Source of the DNA: Tetranychus cinnabarinus
Lineage: Eukaryota; Arthropoda; Arachnida; Trombidiformes; Tetranychidae
Reading direction: 5' to 3'
NCBI GenBank assembly: GCA_022266195.1
Contig: WHVY01000003.1
Location: 10,168,001-10,232,000, forward strand
Length of the DNA: 64,000 bases
Of the stretch, positions 26,486 through 41,500 are shown piece after piece (the stretch's first letter is position 1; each line of letters opens with the position of its first letter). The position numbers and the translations under genes were made by a program. The notes beneath the pieces are model-generated. The model ran no database searches and was not told the DNA's origin. It saw only the letters and a list, made by a program, of their open reading frames with translations.

Positions 26486-29400
26486 ACATAATGATGATTC
26501 TGCAGTCTAATAATGAACAATGTCTCTGAATGCTGCAACATTGTTGGTCTTTTAACCAATCATTTTACCACTTTATTAACATTGAAGAATGAATTTTGTC
26601 GCAAATATCGGAAAAAGTATTGAAAAGAATTGCAGAGTCAGAATTTTGTTCCCTGTGAAAACAGTTGATTTTACCGTTTCATTTGTTCATTAAAAAGACA
26701 ATTTTCATCAGGTTGAACCAAAAGTGATTCCTCATTGTTTCATTAGAGTAGCTGACTAAGTGATTATTGAACTTTTATTTTCTCCCTTTCATTATTAATC
26801 AACTAATATCAACCTTTTTCAACATTTCACCAACGAATTATGAATCAACTTCATCTATATTAATGCAGCACATAAACTGTTATCATTTTTGATTATCGTT
26901 GGAAAATTCGTTTCATTCGATTCCTTCCCCAACGAAATGCACTTGAAAGAGAAGGAAAAAGCGACTCGAAAAAATCGAGATTGAGACAAAAGAATTACTT
27001 GAGCAAAGGTTAATTAGGTATAAAATGAAAGGGATTTATCAAATTGGCTCGAAAGGATAAACATGAACTAAATGAAAATGGTATTAATTTGACAGAGATA
27101 ATTAGTCGGAGAAACATTGAAACGATAAGTTGAAATGCAAACTCAATAATGGTTGAAGGAAAATTTCATTTTCGTTATTCTGTTGAAGATATTTAAGGTT
27201 TGATTAAATGTCTCAATTTGCCTGTTCATATTCAACTTTGAATTGTGTTTCAATTTGGAGACTAAATAAAAGCTAATTAATAATTAAGGTTAAACAGAAA
27301 ACAATTATCCAACTGATCGATATTTTCATTATTAAAGGTGTTGTTTAATGTTTAGCCATTGCTTTTGTTTTCTGTTCAACCTTACAAATAGTTGCAGTGT
27401 TATTATAATTATAATGAAGGTGAAGAAAAAAAAGGCTGATAGAAACACTAATAGAATAGAATCGTTAATTAACTCGAACTTTAAATGGTTTTTTATATCT
27501 TTTATTTCCATTGCTTTTCATTAGGCTTTTTGCTTTACTCAACAAAGTAGATATAAAATTGAATGAAATGAACAATGAACAAAATTTCGAGATGAAATGA
27601 GGGAAGAAAAGAAGACAAAATTTACTATCAACAGTGAAAACCCAAGTGACTGTTTAACTGTTAATTTAACAATTAGCTGGAAACTTGGTTTTTATTGGAG
27701 TGTAAAAAGACTGGAATAATTTTGATGTTTGTGATACTTGGTGACATGCAGTCAATCTTGACAGGTACTTGAGCACTTCATTGGCACTTCAAGTGCTAAT
27801 CAATTTCTTGGTCAAGTTAAACTAACTTTGAGATCTTTTCCTTCTCATCTTTTGCAACTCGCACAAAATTACAAGGAGAACATGAAACACGAAATACCAC
27901 TAAACTTGGCACAACAGATGGATGCATAATAAATGAGAACAGAATCGAACTGCTCAACTTGAACTCGATATTTATATTTTATTCACATTCGGATCGCCTT
28001 GCAATCGATCTGTTCGTTAGTCGGTTAAACTAATTTGCAATGGAACTTATTTTGATTCTCATTCTATTATTATTTTTGAACCTTGCAAAGTCAACTAATA
28101 GTTATGCAAAAGTTAGACAAAATGCAAGCGACGAAAATGAAGTTTCGTGAAAAGATGATAACTAATGATAAGAGATGTCACTTACTCAAATGACCAAGTT
28201 ACGTTGCTCTTTAGGGTCGACATGAAGGCTCATTATAACATAAGAAATGTTCATAGTCGAAGTGAGTTCTGTTCGAACATTTTTCTTCAAGAATATTTCA
28301 GGTGATTAACGTCTTTTACGATTAACGTCCAATAATCTATTGGAACGCATTTACAAGCATTTGTTGTTGATTTAAATTTTAATTTGTTTTTTGCGAATCG
28401 ACAGCAATATTTTTATTCTTGTTCAACATTTACAATGTAAAAATAATGTTCTTGTTTTTCAAGAGGTTTCAAGAGCCATTTCACTCACTCATTTCGAGTG
28501 TCATTTTGTTTTCTCGTTGAAACACAACGAACAATTTGCAGTCTGAAGAACCAGAAAAATAATTGAAAAGTTGAATTCAATTCTTTTATTGAAACATTTT
28601 CCTTTCTCCCTTTTCGTTATCTCGAATGATGAACATTTTGTAAATTAAATATTTTCCCTCGAAGTTGTTGCAGCTTTCATTTCATCATTATGTGATTTGT
28701 AACCAAACCAAAACATGTAATAAAATTAGCATTACATCGCATAATAGTACAAGTAAATGTGATTAACATTTTCAGAAAGCAAATTCTCCATTTTTCATGA
28801 TTGTTAGTCAGGAGAAGAAAAAATTATGTGAAATTTCGTAGTTTGAAATAGAATTGAAAAAACATGGAAAAAGAAAGATTAAATTCTCAAATGTTTACAA
28901 TAATCAATGATGAATGTTATCATAACAGGGAATGAGTTTTTACTCGGAGTTAATATTTGGCTTTCATTACTTCACAAGTCTTGACTTTTCCATTGCCTGA
29001 GCTTTACATGATCACTAATAAAAATTTGCTCATTTATGAAGAAAGAATTGAATAAAGAAGTAAAATGCTTTTTTCACTCTCATTATTATTACGAGCCAAG
29101 AGTTTTCAGCTTTTGTTTTTATTCTGTTCGGTTTATACAGAAACAGTGAATTCATGATAATTTCCTAACCTTGTTTACCTTAAATCTATTTCAATTACGG
29201 TAAACTTTTGCAACTCATGAAAAATGCTTGAAAGAATCTTAAATGTTGAGATTTTTTCTTACCATTTGAGGAAAAAAACGCTAAATTAACAAGACAATTT
29301 GAGTTTATTTTTGCTTTTTTTCAACTTAATATTATCTTAATACAATTCAAATAAACTAACTTCAGTCAAATTACTTTTTGTTACCACCAAAGGGTTAAAT

Positions 29401-32400
29401 AAGGTACGATTAATGAGTGCAAATTTAATGAAACTCGTTTTTTCTTACGTCTTTTGATTGAAATAAATACCAATTGGTTAAAGTTTTTTAAGTGACTGGT
29501 TACAGCCAAACGAGATTAATTATGATTAGTTTTGAGAATCTAGATTTCAAATGAAATTAATTTCCTTATACTTTTTGCGTTTGAACAAAAGAGGTTCTCT
29601 GATTTGCTGATAAGAAAAGGTCACAAACTGTTGCATGAAGTAAAACATTTTTTGATAGTCAAAGACGGCCTAAAACTGCCTTTATCTGAAACTTTAAAAG
29701 CGTATGAGGTGTAAGGTGCTAACCCGATAATAATAACGGTTAATAATCCAGACCTGTGATTTGATCTATGAGCTCCCTACAGGTTTAAGCATCATAATTT
29801 TAACCGTTCAATGTCATTGAAGTTTACTTCTTTATTTGACCTCTAAATGACATTTGAAAGTCATTTTTGAGAGTTAATAAACTTTTTGCTTGATGTTTGT
29901 CACAGATTAAAAACTAAACCCTTTGCAAAGATAAACAAACCTATCCACAAACCAATTGATTGACTGAACGGTATGGAAGCACTCTTTCCCTTTGACCAGC
30001 ATGAGTTATGAACATGTAACAAACATTTTTCAATCTGAAAAATTTTCGCTGTCAGAAATAATTGTGAATTGTGAACTAAGGCGAGAAAGAAACGAAACTT
30101 CCGATAATTGTGAACAAATTAATTTTTGATGAATGGTTCGTTATCGGCTAAGATCGATTTTCTTTTTATTCAAAGATTTTCATGAAACTCCACTTAACCT
30201 GATCCTTTTCAATTTTGATTAATTGGAAATTATGTAATTGTTTTCCTCAAATAATGGGCTAATCAGTTGACTATTATGTAACAAAAGTGATTACACCATG
30301 ATTCCTCTCCCAGAGTTGTGTTACATCAATTGAAAGTGTAAATGCAATGAATGTTGATTACGTATTCATAATACAAAAGACTTTTGATTGTTATTTTCAA
30401 CTGATTAAGATGTAACAATCATTTGATGAAAAGAAAAAAAAACTCTTCTCTTTATCTTCCCTGGAGAGACTTACAGACTTATCAGTGATTGTACAAATGG
30501 CAGACTAATGTACCTGCAAGTGTACATCAAATACAAGGTGCAAGTGAACAATGGTAATGGACCAAAATGGTTTAAATGAAGGGTGCAATTGACACCATTT
30601 CTGTGGGCCAAAATGGTGGGCGAAACAATCTTGACTGGAATTGAATCCAATTTCATTGGGAAAAGGATGAAAACGAGAAATGAAAATAGTTGATTCACTT
30701 TGAGTCTCATCCATGACTTGATAAGTTCAGGTTAAACTAAACTGTAATCAAAGGTCATTATTCAGCAATCAAATTGAATGTAAATGAAGACCATTTTCAT
30801 TAAACCATTGAACCATTCTTTCCGTTTCCTTTTACAAGTGAAAAGTTCCTAGAGATTAGAGCGAGAAAAGAGTGGTGAAAAAAAGCGAAGAGAAACTTTC
30901 AATTTGCTTGGCAATCACAAATAATGAATAAAAAGACTCGTCATCTGTAGTTCATTTGATATTGAACATTTAATTAGGTGAACAAGGTGAATGAGAAAAG
31001 AGTAGAAAAAAGAGATTCAATGATTGTCAAGGTAGCAAATGAATTTGCTAATTCAATTCAAAGTATAATTAACTTTCATTCTGCTTGTTCATTGAACAAA
31101 ATTTCCTTTCTCTTTATCCAATCTTTCAGCAAACTCGACTCATTGAAACTCGACATTTGAAACAATCAAACAGAAAAATTTGAAATGCAAAAATTTCGTT
31201 TACAATTTTCATTCAAATTCACTAATTTGTCATCATTGACAATCAGGGAAAAAGAGTCCATCTGAGAATAAATTGTTCAACGAATCACGAATCATTTCCA
31301 TCATTCATCCATTCATGGTGCATATCATTTTTAAAATAAAAAAAGGGGAAAATTTTTCATTCCAATTGTCTAGTCTCGAATTGCACTTGAAATTTCATTT
31401 TTACTGTCCATTCAACTTGAATGGTCGATGAATTTTTCCTGCTCTTCAACTTCATCATTGAACTCGAGTTTAACAGGAATAATCAAATGATGAATGAAGA
31501 GTAAATCTGCTTTTTTTATTTATGGTCAGAAATGGTCGCTTTAATCAATTTCATTTCATTCACTTTTTGATTGTTGAACCATTGAAAAGCTCCAATCATT
31601 ATTTAATCTTTCGTTTTTTTCGCCTTTACCAAACTCTTTGAAACCTTTTATAGTTTAATCTGTTTCTCTTCTTTTTGCATCTGTTCACTTTCATGTTGAA
31701 CAAACATGTTTAGATAAAGTTGATTATGAATCCCAAAAGGGTTGTTTATTGTAATTGGATTATAGATTTAGCTTTAGCTTTGCATTTCTAATTCTCACTC
31801 TTTTTGTTTACTCGCTTTTAATTTTACCTGTTTAACCTTTTCAAGCTTATGTTTCAAAGGAAAACCTAAATCCAAGGAAAAACAAGATTTACATTAAATT
31901 AGTAAGAAGAAGAAAAATGCAAAAGTGAAATCGTTAAAAAAGTTCTAAGGTTATATCGAATTTCGAGAAGCAAAGTTCAGTGCGTATTTGATTTCCATTC
32001 GTTCCATATTGTTACGAATATTTTTATCAATACAAAAGTTCATCTTTTAAGCTTCAATGCTTTTAGAATGAAAATCTTTCAAAAAAATATCATTAAACTT
32101 GATTGCTCATTTCTTAGCAACAAAAAGGTCCAGTAAGGTCATTTGGTCAAAGGATAAAGACCAAAGAATATGGTAAACTGGTCAGGAATTTTTGTGAGGA
32201 ACATAAATGATTTAAAATTTTATGCTAAATTGCTTTTTCGAAATGTTTCATTTTCGAGATATCATGAAAAACTGTTGGAAATGCATGGGAACGAGTTTAA
32301 AATTGCCAGAGATGAAACCACGCTAGGAATTGAAGTGATTTAGCTTGATCTGCCATTCCGCAAAGCTGGCCATTTTTGATAAATTGTCCTTTTCTTCGTT

Positions 32401-34735
32401 ATTGAAATATTCATAAAATTTTGGTCAGACTACTTTACAACTGTAATAATCTCGATTCATCAGAGATTTACAGCATTTACGGAATCTCCAACTACGACTG
32501 TCTCTTGATCAACCAACGCGAGTTACTTCAGTCACTTGAGCTTCTATTGTCCAGCTGAAAGTTTGTAAACAAATGTCATTATTGCTTAATTGCTTGACAA
32601 ATTTTTTGATGCTTATGAATCCTTTTGAGTTAGTTGAACCATTTTCATGAACTTATTCATTTTGTTCACAATTAGGTTTGTATTTATCAATCAGGATGTA
32701 CAACTTGATGGTTCAACTCTAAACTGAATTCAAGTTCAACAATTGAATCACAGCCAATGAGAGTAAACTTTAAAGTCAATCATGAGCGGGTTGACAATCA
32801 AGTCAAGTTTAAAATGAGAACAAAAAATAACTTTAAATTGCATCCTTTTAATTTCCTTTTCCTCTTCACAAGATAATCATCACCATCATGATGGTTACCT
32901 TGATGGAGCTCATCTTGATTCTGTTTACATTCACTACCTTTTTTCCTTTGGTAAATGTACAGCAAGTTGAAAAGAAAAAGAAGATAATAGATGGAAAAAA
33001 ATGAGGTTGAATTTTTTTCTCTTCCCTTTCCATTTTCTTGTTCATTTCTTTTCTCTGATCGCAAATGGTAACAACAAAGATCCATTAACAAAGATAAATT
33101 GTTACTGACTGGTGACAATTTGAAGACAATTTTGTTTCAAACTGAACGAACTTGAACAATCAGTTATATGAATGTGTTGACAAAATCGCATTTTAAGCAA
33201 CAGTAACTTTATCAACTTTTACCTTTTCTCACTGCTGTCGAGTTAAAATGGAAAAGCATAAAAAAGCTTTGAATAAAGTTGTTGAGTTAATCTTGAACCT
33301 TTTTGCAGGTAAAGAGAAAAAGATCTTTCAAACTGGAAACATCTCAGGTATGCAACTTGATGCTGTAAAAACTATTGTTAACAAGTAAACTGTCAACTGA
33401 TTGTCAGCTTAGACGAGAACAGAATCCAAAAGAATTGAGTTGTTGATGGAAAAAAAGCAAAGATTAAAAAAATTTTTACCAAAAAGTAAAAAACTATTTT
33501 CAGGTAAAATGAACTCGATTTAGCGTTGGCTTTAGACTAAGTTTGACTTGAACATTTTTGGCTTACAGAATCATCAATACAATCAGATTAGTTTTGTGAG
33601 CTTTTCCAAGTATTGTGAGAGGACAAAAAATTTAACAAGACAGGAGAAGAGAAAAAAACGAGAAGGGAAAATGTTGAAACTGAATTGTTGGGGAGTTGAA
33701 TAAGGATGAAAAAAGATGCTCAATACTTATGTTACCATTATTGTTGTTATTATTGTTATTGTTATAAGCTGTAAAATGGATAAGACGACAAGGACGATGA
33801 TGATGATGATGATAGAATAAAGTTGGAAAGGAAAACAAATGATAAGAATAAGATTACCAATGCAAACTAATCTGTTATTATCATGGTAAAAAGTTGAAAC
33901 TGGAGAAATTCCGACCTTTTTTCCTTTTCTTTTCAATATAAACATAAATGTGGAGCAAACAAGAAAAAATGATATTCGGGATAATAACAAGTGTATAAGA
34001 ATGAACTTTTCATCTCATTCTTTTGCGTTAAGTTCTGTTTATAAATATCTATCAATAAAGCTTATCAATAATCTTAGTTCAGAATAAGATGGAAAATTTG
34101 GAAAACTCGAGTTCTACAAGTAAAAATAGAAAATTCTGGGAGTTGGAATGCTGGGAGGGAAGTTGGAGGTGAAAATATCGAGTGATGCTGGGAGTGAAAG
34201 TACTGGGAGTTGAACATTGACTGCAAAAGTGTCGAGTGAAATTCTGGGAGAATACTGTTTACAAAATGTTGGGAGTGAAATAACTGGGAGTGAGGATTGG
34301 GGCTTGGAGGAAGCTGTCTTCTGAGCAATAACTATCAGTACATCGTTTGCTATTCACTTGGACTAACTTGATAATATATTTTGAATTTGACTTCATATTA
34401 CACATTTATCTATTTTCCTCTGCTTGCCTGCTATTCACTCGCTTCTTTATTTATCCATGAACTCAATTGGGTTATTGGAAGATTTTATCTCCATTTCAAA
34501 CGATAAAAAAAGGTTAACAAAAAAGAAAAGGAAAAGAGTTCAATTTTGTCCAATAAAATGATGAAAAGCTCAATTCAATTTTACTATCAAATTTATTCAA
34601 AATGTGGTGACTTTTCTTTGTGTGAAACTAGGAAACTGAAAAATGAGATCATCTTTTTTTTGTGTATTTTGCCTTTTTTTGACCTCATTTTTTTTCCTCG
34701 TACAAAATTTCAATCTTTTTTACTTTTCTTTTCAG
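26486..34735. other. Gene-free AT-rich stretch, probable intron
   Basis: I see no convincing exon. Open frames are short and low complexity. Small simple repeats occur (GAT/TTG triplets near 33725-33815; recurrent CTGGGAGT words 34130-34310). It ends in the pyrimidine tract and AG of the exon at 34736. Confidence 0.55.
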
Positions 34736-35531
34736 GTTTTATCCAATCGTGATCCTCAAGATAAAATCTACCGCAATGATTCTTCTGACATGCTGCGTGA
34801 AATTGATGAACTTTGGTTTCATTTGTTGTCCTGTGAAGACATTTACAAGTTGAAACACAATGCTCTGCTCAATATCGACTTCATGATGTCTGCGGTTCAA
34901 AGTTCATCCATTAGTTATTACAGATCAGTCCTTGAATTGGTTCGCGGAAAAATCATTGACTGGGAGGTTGACCTGCTTTACCACATGACCAAACAATCGG
35001 TCAACATTGTCTCTCAAAATACCGACCAATTGTCAATAGAGATACTACTCTGGTTAAGACCCTTTGCCGCAGCCATTGCCGATTCAACAAGTGGACTTTG
35101 CATCAATCAACTTCAATTCAGTTATCCGAATAAAGATTCACTTTTCAGTTCATCTAATAATTGTGATCAAATGGCTGACAAGGAGAGTCACAGCAATGCC
35201 ATTAATGTTAAAACAAATGCGTCTAAAAATATCAACAATAGCCTTACAAGTTCAACTCTAAGCCCTATCAATCGCTTCGCCGAGTCCAAATATCTTGAAA
35301 ATTTGGTCCGAGATACGGTCAACTGGTGTGCCAGGTATTCAGGTTCCCTGCTGATTCCCATAAATTCATGGCTTCATCTTCCCCTACCAATGCAAGTCTC
35401 TGTGATATCATGTCCTTATGCAATAACTCGTGCAACTTTAACCAATGACCACCAGAATCTCATCTTTTGCAATAAACGATCAATTCATTTTTTCAATTTG
35501 GCTTCTAAAACTTTACTCAAATCAGTTCAAG
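34736..35531 (+). CDS. Exon: helical linker region before the WD40 repeats
   Basis: The exon begins after TTTCTTTTCAG in phase 0 and ends before GTGAGT. It encodes NDSSDMLREIDELWFHLL, a conserved-looking helical stretch, a Ser/Asn-rich loop and the first strand of the propeller. The open frame upstream of 34736 is intron. Confidence 0.85.
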
Positions 35532-38500
35532 GTGAGTAAAATTTCATTTCCCAGCCATGCCAACCATCAAGTTTCATTTAACAAACTGAACTTCCGATTC
35601 GATTTAAAGATCGATCTAATCGATTTTCCTTACTCAAAAATTGATCGATCTTAACCTAGAGAAAATCGATCTCTAAAATCATTTGCTTTCGAGTCGAAGA
35701 TGTTTTTAACAATTTTTCTGGAATAATTTTGCTTTTAAAAATCGAAAATCCCTCAATTCTTGAACAAGAAAATCGATCAAAGTAAAAATCGGAAATCGGA
35801 AATCTGAACATTTCATACAAAAACTAAACTTAGATCCCAAAGGTTTCATCTTCAATTGAAAATGAAATTTGAGTAAAATGTCAATACAAATGAAGATTTC
35901 AAGTTCTTGGCTTTCATATTGACTCATTAAGACATTACAACTTGTTGAGGAGCGCCTAAATTCAAACTGATTCAACTTAATTTGATGATCTTTCTTTTCA
36001 CACCAACTTTAATCAGGTCACCGAGAAACCATTACGTGCCTCGATATATCCTCTTCTGGTCGTTATCTGGTTACTGGGAGTGAGGATACTTCTGTGATTT
36101 TATGGGAAATTGATGCTGATGGAGAAATTGAATGTAACTCGAGATATAGTTTAGGGTAAGTGAAGAAAGTTCAAGAAAAGATAATTTTTTCTTTTTCCAC
36201 CAAAAAATGACCCATCAATTGAAGCAATTTCAAGTCATCATTCTTGCCCACTACAAACACTAAACGGTCAACTTTGAATTTTAGAAAAAAAACTTTTTTC
36301 CTTTCATCTTTCTTCTCATTTTTCATCTGCATTTGCTTTGCAATTGTTTACTTTCAACTCATTTAAATCAGTCTTCTTTACAATTCCTTTAGCATCACGA
36401 TTATTCACTTGAAATGGTTTCTTTGAGCCTTTAAAAGAAAATCTTTTTTTTTCTTGTTTTTACTCTTTCAGTTTTGGCAATAAGGAAAAGAGAAACTAAT
36501 CTTTTATAATCAAAAGTTTGTTTGTGTTTAAAAATGAACAATTATTAATTCCATGATTTATACATTTTCATGTAAAAATGCAACAAACTTCAACTTGAAA
36601 CGTTGAACATTTTCTTTTGGTTTACACTCAATTTTGTGATAACTTGCAGTTAACAGTGAAAACATTCATCATGAGTACAGGCAAAAGATGAAGATGAAGA
36701 ACAAGTAAGTTTACAGAAATGAGGTTGAATAGTTTTGGTTTTATTCCTGACAAATTCATCATTCCTACGGAAATAAAAGTGAAATGGTAAAATTACACTT
36801 TCAACTTGTTCCATGATTTTGCTTTGTTTTTTCTTCTTTTCTCTTCTTCTTCTTCTTTTTCATCTTCATCTTCATCTTTTTACCAACTTCAACATGATTA
36901 ATTGATTATGTACAAGATTAATGGACTTTTTTGTTGCTACTTTATCATGTATTAACCATGATATGATTTACTTGTAAGCATTGTTTAATGTCCAAATGTT
37001 TACTTTACCTTCCATTGATCCAATCAACAAATTTAGTTTGCAGTTTAGTCTTGCCAATTTGTTCATCTTTAAAAGCAATTATCGTAAATTGAACTTTTTT
37101 TTCAATCAGAAAAGTATTCTTTTGTTGTTACTGCCAGGTAATTGAGTTTCAATTCAACATCACGTGTTTTCATGATCGTTATTTAGTTTTAACCTTTTCA
37201 CCCTCCTCGTGCTGTGCACTTGACAATATTTTTAAAGTGATCTGCTTTTGCTAATTGAATGGGTCAAAGTGATTGCACATTGAATCACAATTGATTGAAA
37301 CTGTTGCTTCAAACGTGAATTTTCATCAAAAATTGATATCTAGATGATGCTTGTTACAATGCAAGTTTTGGCAAGTGAAAACATCTCATAAAGAAGTTCA
37401 ATGAATGATGAAAATTTTGAAAATCGTACGTGCCAATGTACTAATGTTTTCTTTTTTCTCTCTTTTTTAGTCATCACGTTGCGGGTGTTTTGTGTACAGC
37501 GATAACTCATAATGAGGAATATATTCTTTCTGGTTCCGAGATTGGAGCCATTTGTGTTGTTCGTCTTGATAGTGGCCTTCTCATTGGCAGATTAGAGCAT
37601 CATCGAGGTATGATTACTTGTATCAAGGTAAACCTAGAGGATGATATATTTGCCGCTGGATCGACAGACTGTTCGGTATCCATTTGGTCTTTGGATACTT
37701 TTTGTGTTCTCAATCAAATATTTTTGCCCAAAGCAATACTTCACATGGACATTTCAATGGATTCAACCTTTCTTATGCTTGCCTTGGAGGACAACAAGGT
37801 TCACATACGAGCCTTAACAACAGGTTCAGAGGTTCACATTTTACAAGTAAGTAATTGTCACTTTTATTTTCGAGTTGATAAAAACAAAGTCAATTCAATT
37901 CAATGTTTTCACAATGAAACAACAAATGAAGAATGCATTTGACTAGCAAACAAAAGCTGCAATAACACTCGATATTATGCAAATTGATAAAGATCTATCT
38001 CTTCCTTCAACTTGAACACTTTTCCAGCAAGATTTTCGTGCCTTTTCCGCATTTCAAAAAGCTTTGAATATTCAATAATATGTGATCAAGATTGCAAAAA
38101 ATATTTTTTTCGCTGAACTTTTACAAATAATGACGTACTTTCGGCATTTCGAGATTATGTTTTTACATTCTTCACTCGACAATTTCATTCATTGCTAACA
38201 CTTGCAATCATATTTTCATTGCATATTGATGACACGAACAGCTCAACATCGACATCGATATTTCATCAGTTATCGATGTTGCTTTAATGTAAATAAATGA
38301 ACAAAAAATGTCTTTTTTTATATTCTTTTTCTTCCTTTGATTATTATTAATATTTTTGTTTGTTCATTTCCATTATCATTTTTTTGCTCATCATTTTGTT
38401 ACCCTCTCTATATATTCATCATCCATTATCTGGAATACAAAATATCATTTCAACTTGAAATGGATAATTAATATTGTTAAATATTAATATAATACTTTTC

Positions 38501-41500
38501 TCCCCTTTTTTTCTTATACATTTCCATGCTCTTTCCTTGTCCCATGTACATTGATGCTTATCACAATCCCTGTGGTTTTCAGCTTAAAACATGCCATCAA
38601 AATTGATAAGCATCCCAAAACATGGAAATATGAAGCAACCAGAGAAAAAAAAGTTCACATCATGTCAATGCATATTCCTCACTCCATTCTTATCCTTTTT
38701 CTTGAGCATTTTTTTCTCTCTCCTCTATTCTCTTTTATTCAACAGAATTGCAGATCACATTTACATGATATATTATTGCATTGAATATCACCATTTACGC
38801 TGATTATTATCATTACCATTACTATAATTCATGGACAATATTTTTTACTTTTTATTTCTTTATCCAAGTTAATGAAATGTTTTTCATTTCATTTCTCTTT
38901 TTGCTTTTATTTCAAGATGAAACTTTGTTTCACTCAAAATCAAATGCATTATTTTCTTACCAAATCCAAGTTTTGTGCTGTGAAATATTGCCACTGAATA
39001 CCAATCATTGCTCAAAGAACTAAACCCTGAAAACAGTAGTGTTCAACTTGATGAAAGGTTTCCAATTACATAGAGATAATCATGTGAATTATATCGATTT
39101 TCTGACTTTCAACCTTTTCTCAACAAATAATTTGTGGCTTGAAATTTTCAACCTTTTTCTTCGCCAGTTTGCTTGTAAACTACTAACTTGTAAACTGCTG
39201 CTACAAATTGATGCAACAACTTGACTATGAATCCTAATGTTTTGGACAAAATACATTTAGACAATTTTTGTTGAAATTCTTGCTTACATTTCTATAATTC
39301 TTGTCATAAATTACTGATAAGGTCCATTGAAGGTAGCTGCTGAAATTCTGGTCTCTCGAAACAGTCGACACCAAGTCTTTGATTTTTGCACCATTCTCTT
39401 ACTCAGAGTAGGGAAATGATTCGCTGGCCAAATCATTCTCATAAACTTTGACATTGAGATGAGATCAGAACCTCTCAACTGAGCTTTTGAGGTAAATTGG
39501 GCGGTTCCATTTTAATGTCGGATGATTGTCATGTTGCAGAAGCGTAATGACTAGATGAACCATTGCACAAAATATGTAGAGATTTTAGGAGTAATTTTTT
39601 CTAACGAATTGTATCAATTTTGTACTGAATAAGGTTTGAGTATTTATTGCCTAATTGGCAGGCACGAAAAAATGCCTCAGAGCATCCTTCCCTTGCAATT
39701 TTGATTCAAACGCACATTCTTTTTTCGTATTTTCACCTGTGCTTCAGGGTAATTCTAGTGTCGAGCTGAGCGGGATCACTTTCTAGAAAAACTTATTTAG
39801 TTTATCAGATGATGGAAAGTAGGATTCATCGTCCTCAATCAGATCTTTTCTACCCGAAACAGGCATCAAATTTTTTTCAATTGTTAGTCTTTTTTCGACA
39901 CTCTTGCTGTCCAGAGGGGACTTATTATGATCTTTTTTATAAGTTTTGACTCAAAAATCAAATCTATCATCTTCTTCCATCAACAACTTAAATTTTTGTA
40001 GAAAGTGAAGTACATAAGAGTAGTGCTAAGCGGAACCCGCTTGTGGAAAATATATATGCACTTTTGAAAATAATTCAACAAACAATTAGAACTTAAACTA
40101 ATAGCTAAGCTGAATTTAATCGAATTTCTAACTAAAGTAACTAACTGTGATATTCTAAAAAAAATTAAATTGTTCTAACAATTAAGTAAGTATGAAAGAA
40201 AAAGATTGTGAGTAAGAGAGTTAATTGTTGCAATCATGTCCAACATAGCTGTTGAAGTTTATCGAAAGTATTACCGAGGTAATAAACCCGACCTAAATGC
40301 TTATGAGCGAAGAGGAGCTGAATATAAAGATCATATACGAGGTGTTAGTAGTAGAAAAACATACGTTTCAAGCACAGGAAGTCGGAAATAGGGAGACTTC
40401 CGGTTTCAGTACCAAATCACCGATTTTCAAAAATTGGTACAGATATATTTCAGTTAACTTTTTTGTGTTTGTGTTGGCTTAGAAACCTAAAAATTTGTGA
40501 ATAAGCATAGAGTTGATGTTTTACTGACTCACAAACTCTAGCACACACACACACTGAATCGAAATAAAGAAACAAGCAATGAGTTGTGAGTTAAAAGTGA
40601 TTCAGGAAAAACGCGCGAGCGTGCTGAACTAGCGAGATTATTGTTATCGTTGATCTCCGTGAACCCGCGATAACAAGGATATCATTGAACTCGTGAGATT
40701 AAAGATTTCCATGTTTACGCGAGATCAGAGAAATCAGTTTTTAATGTTTAACTATTTTTATTATGTTTGCTTGATCGTGTTTATGAGTTTTAATTGCATG
40801 CTTTCTTCATTCTTTTCAATTCCTTTTTATCCGTTTAATAATCTTCAATTCGGAAAAAGAGATGTTTTTGTTTTTCATGTTAGGATTTATTGTATTGATC
40901 GCTACTGCCAGAACAAAACGTAGAATAGAGAAGATCAACCGCAAGCCACTAGACTTCCTTTGACTAAAGTGTCAGACATGTTTCAGCTCGACGGTGAAGA
41001 TGATCACATCATGGATTTAGATGAGCATAATAACGATTTTGATGAGGCCGGACCAAATCATGAAGAAATGAACGAAAGTGATGAAGAAAATGATGCAACC
41101 ACAATTATCAGAATGAACATGAACATGAATCTGAATCTGGATCAGAACATGAGTATCCAGACCCTTTCTCTCTGTTGTATTTTCACATGGATGAAAGATT
41201 CTTATTTTTGAACAATCAACAAGTAAAAACTTTGCAAATAGAAACAAAAATCGATTGCAGTCAACTCAAAATTCAATAATGAATTTCACTAGAGGTATAG
41301 GAGTTATTTATACTAAGAAATAATTAAGGAAATTTGTATGCGGAAATATACGTATGACTTATTTTTTACTCAAAACTCCTTCGATTGTACCAATAAACTG
41401 GACATGGTTAACAATCTGTAAATTGTTAATGATCACTGGATATTTCAAATACAATTTGCCTTAACAATATTTATGCAAAAATTATTCCTTTAGAGCTTTC

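Noticed and set aside
34643..34735. Start of the WD40 gene at 34643
   Set aside because: The segment is a T-rich pyrimidine tract ending in TTTTCAG; it is the intron end, and the exon begins at 34736.
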